Of a stretch of 64,000 bases of DNA, positions 8,401-20,400 are shown one piece after another. Positions within the stretch are counted from its first letter, which is position 1. Each line of letters begins with the position of its first letter. The stretch spans positions 1 through 64,000 of the forward strand of contig JBGURX010000048.1 in the NCBI GenBank assembly GCA_045132235.1. Reading direction: 5' to 3'. The position numbers and the translations under genes were made by a program. The stretch comes from UBA1756 sp045132235. Lineage in GTDB: Bacteria; Bacteroidota; Bacteroidia; Bacteroidales; WCHB1-69. A model generated the notes under the pieces. It was not told the DNA's origin. It did not search any database and worked only from the letters and a program-made list of their open reading frames with translations.

Positions 8401-11400
8401 ATTGGCCGTTGTCGCTGTGATATGATAAGCTGTGTCGGCCACAGTAATAGTAGCCACACCATCCACACTGGCATAAACATTACCATTATACTCAACTGAA
8501 AAACCACTCACGCTGTGGTTATTTCCATCGTACGGAACCGTATCGCCATTAGCTTTCAGGACAAGTGCGAGAGGATTGATTTTCAGAGTACCCTCTTGCA
8601 ACGTGACATCGTAGTTCCACAAATCCACATGGTTGGGATCAATGGTGATGGGATAGGTTCCTGGCACAGAGAATGCAGTAGCGGTGGTGCTAATGATAGG
8701 CTGACCTTTGTCCGTCAAAGTATCCTTCAAATCCTCTTCTGTATCGTTCAAGGCAAAATCTGTAATGGTGTACTCCCATGTTGTGGGGTTGCTTTCCCCA
8801 TACTGACGAACAACATCATCTGGGGTAATGGTACACGTATCCTTGGTGATTTTGAGGGTTCCGTAAGCAACACTCACTACGTAGTCGGTGAGACGGGTGT
8901 CGGTGCCGCTCATAGGAGCGTAGTCGAACGTGTTGGTATATTCACCCACATTCACCGGTGCAGCAAAGTTGAAATAGTCGAAACCTTCGCCCACGGCAAA
9001 GCCATAGCTACTGGCCTGCTCCACAATAGTGGTAGCCGTCAAAGGACTGCCATCATAAACTTTCTCAGCGTTTTCAGACTTCAGGTTCAATGGACGTTGA
9101 GCAATTTCCAAAGTACCAAAGTTCTGAGTGATGGTTCCAGTATAGTTCTCGCTGCCCGACAAGGTATAAGTATAGGTGTTGTTGTTTGCAGCATTATCAT
9201 CCACATGCTTCACTGCAGTAGCCGTGGAGGTAATGGTTACTGTATCTCCTGTGGACAGGATGAACTTAGTGGATGAGATGAACGGCATATCCAATCCGTC
9301 ATACATCACCGTATATTCATCTTTTCTGAAGTTACTACCCGTGTAAATGGTTGAGCCAGACTTAGATGCAATGACAATATCTTTGTCATTCTCCGTAATC
9401 TTGAGCAGACCCGTTGTAATGCTTGTAACGTTATAGTTAGCCTTCACATTGTTGCCATTTCCATCAAGAATCTGGTAATCGCTTTCTCCCATAAATACAC
9501 CTGGATACTCACCCTTATTCTTGCCCTCGGCCAAATAGGTAAGTCCACTCAATGAATGTCCATCCACAAGATTTACTGCAGTGATGGTGGTCAACCTAAT
9601 AGTATCACCTGTATATTCGGTCGTAAGGCTTTCGCCAGTAAACGAGACATCGCGTGGAGTAATACGCAAATGTCCTTGATTGAGGGTGATGCTATAGTTG
9701 GCCGGGATGAACACGCCTGCCACTGGGTGATAGTCGATGCGATTCACGCTGTCACCCACACCCGCAATCTTACCCGTAGCCTCGGGGGCCGCACTCACCT
9801 CACCCTCTACGAACGAGCCTGTCATGGTTACAGTAGGACGGGTCAACGTATCCCCATTATATATCTGGCTTGCACTTGATGATGACAAACTGATACTCAC
9901 TGTTGTAATGGTGAGCGTACCGTCCACTTTAACAACATGTCCATCGAAGGTAGTGTTTGTAACTTCTTCATTCGTTGCTCTGTTATAAATTCTTACAGCA
10001 TCAATCTTGCTTGTGGCAGTACCCACATTTTTAATATGGCTGTTTTCGTTTATCGTTAATTCATACCGGTAAGTCGTGAGATCCAAATTCGTAGTCGTAC
10101 GTGTTGCCACGGTATCAATGGTCCACTCTTTCCCATCGTATGTCTTTTGCAATGTCGGAGCAGTAAACACGACATCCTCAGAAGAGCCCAAGTATGTCAA
10201 GGTACCATTTACCACATGGATGATGTAGTTGTCATCATAGTTAACTCCCGTCACATAATTGATGGTGAAAGTATTGGAAGTAGAACCTATTCCTGTCAAT
10301 TCAGCATAATCAGTATAGCTAGGTTCCTCGCCCGTAGCCCACTCATCACCAGTGCGGTTTACCGTCTCCGCTTTCAAAGACCCGCCGCCAGTGTAAACTT
10401 CCACAGCAGATGCAGAGGTCAACGTAAGCTCACGTTTGGTGATGTCCACGCTTCCGTTCACGAGGTTAATATTATAGCGGCAACGCACCTCTTCATTCGG
10501 AGTAATGCCATCGGAATAGATACGTTGCACGGAACATTCGGTGATCGTATTGTCATAGTGGCCTGCATCCTTGGCGTAAACGCCTGCATAGCTTTCGTTG
10601 CCCGTCATGGTCACAATCAAGGAATCCTTATAGGTGGCGGTACGATTGAGCACGAAACCCTCTGTGGAGGGCACATTCTCAGCACCGGCAATCACACTGC
10701 CGTTGGAAGCCACGGAATAATAGCGGGCATCATGGAAAGCACCATCATACTTGTCGCTGTATGAAGCTGCAGTCACCGTATAAACATTGGGGTCACCATC
10801 GAAGACGATGGGGTCATAGGTGGTGTCGCAAGGCGACTGTCCGTAAGTGCCATTGTCATGCACGCTCACCGTGTATTCACCCACGTTCAGGTAGTTCAGC
10901 ACAATGTCGCCATCTGCGGCTTCAGCAGCCGGTACAGTACGGTTGGTAGTGTTGCCATTGACCGTGTATGAGATAGTGTAAGGAGCACGACCACCAGCAA
11001 GACGCAAGGTGATGTAGCGGTTGGCCGTAGCATTGCCCGTGCCTTCGCAAATGGTACCATAATCCACCAATGTAGTCACCAGCTTCGACGGTTCCACAAT
11101 GGTCACAGGATCTGTTTCATACTGGCATTCATTGTGCAGGGCATCAATGACCAACACATGGTAAGTGCCAGCACCCGTAATCAAAGGATTCAGATCCAAA
11201 TTTTCCGGGGACATGGCTGGAGCGATATTCAGCGTATCGTCACTGCCGTTGATCCACTTATAGAGATACCCTTCGCCAAAACCACCATTGATATAGGCAG
11301 TCAATTCAGCATCTTCCTCCCCAAAACAGGAAATTTGAATCGGACTGATGGAGCCACTGAGACGTACCGGCACCGTAAGCTGCAAACTCACCACAGAGTC

Positions 11401-14400
11401 GCAACCCGACTGGGTGGCAAAGGTCTCTGTGAAAGTACCTGTACGAGTATAATACTTGTTACTCACATCCCAGAAATAGGGTTCACCGCAGGTGTATGCC
11501 ACAAAGGTGGTAACCTCCAGACGGTCCACATAAATGGTAATCGGGATGAGACGGGTAACGTCGTTCTTGGTTACCTGAAGCGTATCCTCACCGCAGTCCA
11601 TTACCAGACAGTTGTAGTCAACAGCAGAAGAGGCCACATTAAGATCCGTGAGGTCAAGAGAAGTACCGGTACCATATCGACTCCATACCACCTCTTCAGC
11701 ATGTCCCACGTTAAAGTGGCTACGCACGGTGTTTACATTCTGTGTGCCATGGAGATATACAGGTGTGGCATACACGACAGCCTGGGCAGAAGTGTCCAAA
11801 CCCGCCAAACGCGGATACATATCATCGGTATATACCCAAGTTCCATCTGTGCCGAATGCGCTCTGGAGCGCAGTAGCCGTCATAGCCGTGGTGAGTTTGT
11901 TGGTACCACCACTCTGGCTGGGCACCATCTGACTGTCGTTGAAACAGTTGGTGCACAAATCAGTACCTGAAATACTGTAACTTGCAGTGTTGGCCTTCAC
12001 TGTACCGAGGTTGTAACAGCGGGTAGCATCACCATTGCCCACTATACCGCCCGTATAAGCGGCATTGTTGCCATTGATATTACCCACATTGTAGCAGTCC
12101 CGAACAGTACCAAAAGCTGTGATACCGCCCACGCTGGTAGGCACACCGCTCAGGTAAGAATTATAAGTAAGGTTAACCACATTGTAGCATCTCTCTACAA
12201 GACCATCATAACAATATCCAACTATACCACCAATATTGTGTCCATAAATGGTACCGTCTGCACGGCATCCGCTAATAGTACTTGACTGAGCATAGGCACA
12301 GACTGCACCTGCATACTGGTTATTGGCATTGGTTGTAGAATTAGAAGAAATCTTCACATTCTTCATATAGAGATTCTGAATTTCCGCACCGGCAGCATAA
12401 CCGAAGAAGCCCTTATAGTCGCGGGCATCCTCCAACTTCATGTTCTCAATAATATGGTTACCTCCGTCAAAGTAGCCACGGAATTTCCGCATCGTGTATG
12501 TAGTTGCTGCTTGAGAAGTAACAATATAGTTTCCTATCGGCGTCCAATTACCCTGATCCGAAAGATCCACATCGCATAACAACTTGAAGTGAACACCTTC
12601 ACCGCCGGCAGGAATCTCAAACCATGTCGGATTGGAGGCAATGCCGCCTGCGGGTTCCGTTATCGAGAAGGTGCTGTCGGCAGTATTAAAGTAGAAAGGT
12701 ATTGCCTCCTTCGCCACATTAACGCTATTAACACCATCTCTGAATTTCAGCAATTGCGCTTTATTCTTAATCGGAATAGGATACATGTCAGAGGTTACCA
12801 CAACGCGCACGGATTTGTACACAGAATCTTGTGTGTTGGGACCCGCTTGTAAAGAAGCACGCAGATACACAATACCTACAGGATTGGCTGTAACATTGTA
12901 ACCACTGACATTCAATCCATTACCATTCTCCACCCTCCATTTCACCTGATGGGCATTCCCACCTAAAGTAAAATCTTCAGTAGCAGAATTCACATGTTCT
13001 TCTTCCGGTGTAGTACTGAAGAAAATGGGAGAGGATGCTACGATGGCGGCCTCACGCACATAGGGCATCGACACTGTATCTGTCCATTTCAGACGAGGAT
13101 ACATACCCGCTTCATAAATCCAGTGATCATCCTCAAGGGATGTCTGGAGCGCCGTACCTATCATTTCATTGGTGGTATAGGCATTGGACGCAGCACGATA
13201 AGTGATGCTGGGCGACATTTGAACATCATAGAAAGAATTCTCGGAATCCCATCCATTGCTTATAGATGCCGAACTGGTCAAACCATTGACTCTGCCCACA
13301 TTTACACAATTTTTAGGATAAACCAAACGATCCACAAGACCCGAAGCCTTACCATTAAGCGATATGATTTCTCCCGCATTCATACAATCCTTGAAAACAT
13401 AAGTCGCATTCGTGTTCTCATAATATTCCTTATACTGGCAAATACCATCGGCGATACCATCAGCGCCTCTTGCCGTAATACGCCCCATGTTGATGGTTCT
13501 CTCAACCATATAGCAAATGTCGCGAGAAATACCATACGCCTCCTTAGTAGTAGTTCCAGAGGTGATATTGCCCGCATTTATACAATTCTTGAAAGTTCCT
13601 GCATAATAGGCCATACCCATGGCAACTCCCACGGATGCCGTAACATCACCCTTATTGAAAACAAACTGGAACGAATGTCCATATTGGTTGACACCAGTTA
13701 CACCACCAACGATATGTCTTCCTGAAACATTTCCTGTATTATAACAGTATTTGAATGTGGAAGTAGTTGAGGCGCCGCCCACTAAACCAGCAACATAATT
13801 GGTGTGCGAATTCACTATTGTTCCTTCATTATAACAACGCAAAACATTACCTTGGTAAAGACAACCAATAACGCCACCAACATAATTATCCTTGCTAACA
13901 TCCTCTGATAAATTGTCTTTAACAATTCCACCTATCGTGTAACAATAGTTGATAGAATCAAAAGTCGTGTTAACCGGGTAGGCATAACCGGCCACACCGC
14001 CTACGTATCTGTAGCCCGTTACTGTACTTGTGTCGTTGTGGCAACCCACTATTTTAGCACCATAGATATAGCCAGCCACACCACCAGTATAATCGCTCGT
14101 ATTGCCTGTCGCCCGATTCACTTCTCCGTGACGATGGGCACAATTCGTCAAAATACCACCATTGCTGCATCCCACAAGACCACCCAGATAGGCACCCGTA
14201 GAGGTCACTGAGCCCTGATAGGTTTCGCATGCTGTTACAGAACCGATGGTGTAACCCACCACAGCGCCCACATACTTTCCATCTCCGCCCGTAACCGAAG
14301 GAGCTACCAGCTTCACACTGTCGATAGAACCGTCACTGTTTCCGAACAGACCGAGGTAACTATTATTGCTGTTAATGGAAAGATGCTTGATGGGAATGTT

Positions 14401-17400
14401 GTGCCCGTTGAAGTGTCCGCTGAAGGGACGTTCCTCTGTTCCTATCGGTGTCCAGTTGGGATAACCGGAAAGATCAGCCAAGTCAAAAATAGTGTCATTC
14501 AGTCGGAAATAGATTTCTTCGCCGCCAGCAGGAATCTCCAAATAACCCGTCTCGCCCGTTTTGTCCACCATCGTGAAGGTGGAGTCTGCAAACTTATAGT
14601 AAAACACCGCACTGGAATTGATGGCATTACGGAAGGTATCCAACTGAGTTACATTTCTAATAATCAATGGTTTGTCCTCCGACATCAGGAAAAGTCGCAC
14701 TTGGCGGTAATCTTCTCCGTTGATATGGTTCTGGAGAGTGGCAATACCGATATTACCATCCAAACGAACCGTATCTCCATCCATATATACACCACCACCA
14801 CTCACACGCGTCCATGTCACACTATCGGTTTTGGCATGGAAGTCGTGTGCCACAGCTGTCACATTTTCTCCACTTCTGAGGAAAAGAGGGGTAACTGAAG
14901 CCGCTGAAGCAGCTGTTCCCAAGAAACACTTGAGCTGGGGATAGAGACTATCCCTGTATTCATAATAGGTGCTGCCCAAGCCGTATGTACCGGTTTGCAA
15001 ATTTGAGCCCACCATTTCCACAGTACTTTTGGCCGTACCATTTTCCACTTTGGCAGCAGGACACATTTGATTGTCGTAATAGGCATAGGGTTCCGTAGCA
15101 ATATAGGTGTTGCCATTACTATGGAGATATCGTGTGCCATTGATTGTACCCGTATGATCATTACCACTTACCCTGCCTGCATTATAACAATACTGCGCAA
15201 TATTATTAGGACTAGTGCTTGCACGATAGCCCACAATACCACCCGTACAGATGGACTTGTTTCCGATAATCTCTCCCGTATTATATGAATAATGAACGGT
15301 ACCGCCAGGGAATTCACCCACAATACCGCCTGTATAGGAGCTGCTCATTTTGGAACCCCGTATCACTCCCATATTATAGCAAGCACGGATGGAATTTGCC
15401 GAATAGCCTGCAATACCACCCGTACGACAGGCCACGTCGTCGATGTTGCGGGCACGTACTTCTCCCTGATTATAACACTCGGTGATAACAGAAGTGTACT
15501 CATAACCAACAATACCTCCCGCATAGCGAGAACCTGCCACTTCGGCAACATTCCAACAACGCAGCACCTGGTGCGTAGTGTCATACCATGCACTACCTCC
15601 CTCACCAGACCAAGCAATCGCCTCGTGAACACCACAAATGCCACCGGCAACCATACGGCCCTCGATGAATCCACCCGTCACGGAACAGGAATCAATGCAT
15701 CCACCGCTTTGAGCAGCAATACCGCCTACCACAGATTCCTCCGCCGTGGCTGAGATGGAGGGATTGACCAAGTGAACTCTCCGAATGGAACCCTTCCCCA
15801 CTTTGCCGAAGAAACCTGCATACGTTCTCACCTGACTTTCATCGGAGAATTTCAAATTACTGATGGTATGATTGCCACCATCGAAACTACCTTTGAACAC
15901 CGCCGTACCAAAACCGATAGGGGTCCATGAGGTATCAGGCATTGTGATGTTGGCAGTGAGCAAGAAGTTGGCAGCATCACCTTCTGCCGGCACTGTAATA
16001 TAGGTCACGCCAGTTTGTTTAGACAAGGCAAAAGTATCCTGTGCCGGATCATAATAGAAAGACTCTTTGCTGTTGATACCATCACGGAATTTCTCCAGTT
16101 CAGTAAGGTTTTTGATCTTGAATGGAACATCAAGCCCAATAAAGAGTCGTACAGTTTTATACAAAGTGTCAGCCACATAGGTTCCCAGCAAAACGGTTCC
16201 TCTCGCACCGCTATTTAAGGTATAGTTATTGCCGGATTCTGTTACCAGACCACTGCCTTCCAATACTCTCCAAGTAGCTGTAGAGCCTGTGCTGAAGTCA
16301 TGGTCGGTATTTTCAATGTCATCACGCACACTGGCATCAGTGTACAGCAACACCGGAGTAGCAGCAGCAATGGAGGCAGGCTCATTTTCCAGTCCCTTGA
16401 TTCGCGGATACATACCCGATGTGAATACCCAGTGGTCATCATTGCCCAACCGACCTTTGAGACCATTGCCCAACATGTCAGCCGTGTTCATCATCGTGTC
16501 ACGCTTATAATCATTGTTACGTCCCACTTCACTATCAAACTCCATATCGATATCTCCTCCGGACATCTGACGGTCATAATGACGTTGTCCACCCAAAGTC
16601 TTTGAATAAGGGCCTGTAGCATATACGTAGCCATTGCCCGTTACACGGCCTGCATTATAATTGGATGCTTCCGCTTTGGTATAAACAGTTTGCCCAAACA
16701 AACCGTACGCATAAACATTACCTCCATCCACACAACCCACATTGAAACACCCGTCTATATTGATGTATGCCTGTCCACGACCATTGTGGTCATAAGCCAC
16801 AAGTCCAGCAACGGCGAATCCTTGGGTATAATATAAAACATTGCCTTTATGCCGCACATTACCTGAATTAAAACTGTGCAGTATGTTCACGCTATAAGCA
16901 TTTGCTTCATAACCATATGACACACTATTTGGACTATGATAGATTGTACCCACAAGGCCACCAAGAGAAACGCTATTGTAATAATGACGACGATCTGTAC
17001 CAGTCAAAGTAAAATTATCGGGGAAAGCCCCTTCTATATTACCGGCATTGTAACAATGGTCAATGGTATTGTGATACCACGCCGCATACACAGTACCTAC
17101 CAATCCACCATTACCAGCAACGCTATACTGTGAGCCGAAACATGTTATGTCGGAATGATTGTGGCAATAGGAGAGGTGACAACCATGGGCTGTGGCCAAC
17201 AATCCTCCCACTAATCCCATTCCACCATGAATGGTGTCATGACGGGTGAAACAATGGTCTATCGTTGAAAAGGCAGTTGAAGCTATCAATCCACCAACGC
17301 CACGCAAATTAGGACAATCAAGAAGAGAATACTCCGTGTAACAATTCCTGACATTACAAGCACTAACCTGTCCAGCCAACAATCCCACATAGCCACTCGT

Positions 17401-20400
17401 TGAAGCAGTATTATCCCATGAAGTTACCACAAAACTACTGTTACTCACCCGACAGTTCTCTATTTCAGTAAATCTTGCGACTCCCAACAACATTCCCGAA
17501 TAATGGTCGGCACGGCTTTTGTTTTCAATATGGCACGAATCAACATAACTATTTCTAATGGCTCCATTATAGGAAGTACCCACAAGCAGACCTGAGTAAT
17601 ACCATCTGTAAGCATTATTTGCTGTATTCAAAGATACTGTATCTTTTGAGACATAACAATTTTCGACAGTACCGCCAAGGTTAACTCCCACCAACATGGC
17701 CATTTTCGTAGCACCATTTATGCTATTGCCTTTCATTTTCACCTTAGAAACATGACAATCCTCAACAACACCATTGTTAGCAAAAACCAATGCTGCACGC
17801 CACTGGTGATTCCCGACAATCGAACCTCCTTCAACACCCACATTTCGAATAACACCCTGCGAATATGCAAACACGGAACGGAAATTTCCAGCTGGTATAG
17901 TAACATTTTTAATAACATGCCCTTGTCCATCAAATGTTCCTTTGAATGGGTTTGCCAAATAATTAATTTTTGAAGATGAAATTTTTCGGATACCAATAGG
18001 TTCAAAATCTGTGATACCATCAAGATCAACGTCATCATCCAAAACGAAGAGCGTTCCTTCGCCGCCGCGTTTGACATGGAAGGTATGGGTAGCATCCATC
18101 GTGGTGGAGAAGGTTTTGCCTTCTGGGTCGTAATAGAAACCCGCAGCAGTATTGATGCAGTTTCTAAAGGCAATGAAATTGTTCTTGTCTGTAATATGAA
18201 CAGTCAGGTCTGAAACGCTACCCAGCGTTACCCGTACCACCTTATATAAATTGTTGGCATCGCCTACTGCCACATAAGAGCTTCCCACCCCCTGCAGAGT
18301 AACTTCACAATTTGAATTATCCACCTCAAGATTTAGCGGAGAAGAGTATTGGAGATGCCCGCAGTCGGTAATAGATATGGCTGTCACCGAAGAGACGTCC
18401 CCTGTAAGTGTAACCGGCGTGGTGATGGCGAGAGCACATTCGGAATCGTCAAAATCTGACGGCAGCGGATAACGCCCACCCGTAAGCATGGCAGAAGTGC
18501 TTTGCCCCGTCACACCTGTAGTGGAGACAGCTAAAGGAGCCAGTTGTTGGTCAAAGGTTACATCGCTTGCACTTCCGTCCACTACAATGCTTGACTCTAA
18601 AGTGCCATACAACGTACAATGACTCACCGTGCCCGTGCTATGGGCCACCAACCCCGCAGATAGACTTCCCGTAGCATTACCGGCATAAACGCTGTTGCTT
18701 ACAGTACCGGTGTTGTATCCCACAAGACCCGCACCTCCATCAATATCACATGTGCTGAAGCATTCATTAATGGTACCGCCGAAGTTGGCATTGACCAGCG
18801 TACCCGAATAGCCACCACCTGCCTTCTGGATAAAACGAAGGCGGTCGATTTCGGCATTGCGACGGATTTCGGCGCTGGTAAGGGCTCTCGAATATACACG
18901 GATGGCATAGATACTGTCATTCCAACCTCTCAGTCCATGATAACTTCCCAAATAACTATTGCCGAATACTAAAATCGCCTCATTAACCGGAGAGGGTAGA
19001 AAATTACCATTTTTATAAGAACCATTCAAAAAACTACCCACATTACGCGACCATGTCAATGTAGCCACCTCTCCATTTACATCAGTGATGTCAATCCCAC
19101 CTACTGTTGTAAAAGTGTTATTAAATTCACCTGCAAGATAACTTGAATTGCTCGTAGAGCCCACAATACCTCTCTGCGTCGGGGTTTGCAAAGACTGGTC
19201 AATTTTCGTAACTATTTCAATTGTAATATTACTTGTTCCACCACTAGTCAGAGATGATGTAACATTTTGAACATCACTTTGTATTGTGTTAAGAAAAGCC
19301 TGTTCCATACCACTGGCCAGATAAGCGGAATCACCTTTCAAGAGAATATGGTCTGCACCCCATTCAAGCGATTCGTAGGTATGAGGAGTGAGATGGTAGT
19401 TACCTGCCAGGTCTTCCCACTGGGTGGCGTTGGCATCGTGTCCGCCGCGGGTATTGAGAATACCATCGTAATGCATAACCAGTCCGTCGGTGGCATAGCC
19501 GAGCTGCTTGCTGGAGCTTATGCGGCCGCGTATGATACCTACCTTTTCAATGGTAGCATTTTCAATCACGCCAAAAAGACCTTCCCCATATATACCGGCA
19601 ATGGTAAATCCTTCACCGCTGAAGTGTCCCTTAAAGGGAGCCTCGGGGGTACCCAAAGCCGTCCATGATGTAACACCTGTGGGCACCGCATCATCGGTCC
19701 ATGAAATATAGTCGTTGCTGTATTCAGGGTTCAGGTCAATATCACCGCTCAACACAAAAAACTGTCCTTCTCCGCCAGGATTCACATAATCGCCATTCAA
19801 TTCAAAGCCATTGCCTGAATTAATCAAATCACGGAAGGTGGCAAAAGCAGAAGCATTGTCAATAGAGAAGGGGTTCCCATCAGTACCCTGCGCTTGACCT
19901 ACGCGAGAGTTGAGATACCACTGTTTGGCGCAGTTGTAAGTTTCAAGATAAGCCGTGAGACGAAAGTCACCTCTAGCACTAAGAGTCACTGTAGTGCCAC
20001 TTACAGAAGCACGCGGATTGGATGAAATCCATTCAATTCCCGGCGTGGCGCTACTGAGAGTGATGTTGCCATTCACCCCATTGTCGCCATTGGCATCGCT
20101 GGAGGTGGGCAACTGTATGGGAGTAACAGAGAAAAGGGAAGAAGAAGCAGAAGTAGTAGTAGAGGTTGTAAAGCCTGTCAACTGCGGATAGAACCCCGTG
20201 GTGTAGGTATAGCCATTGCCCAATATTGCAGAAACCGCATTGGTGGTCATCTGGTTAGTAGAAGCTGACGTGGCACCATCACGTGCGACATAGGCGAAAA
20301 GGTTATCATAATAGCAGCTATCGACAGCGCCTCCCTCCTCATTGCTACCAGTAATGGCACCGCAGTAATCGTTGTCACCCAGCACAGAATTGCTGTTATA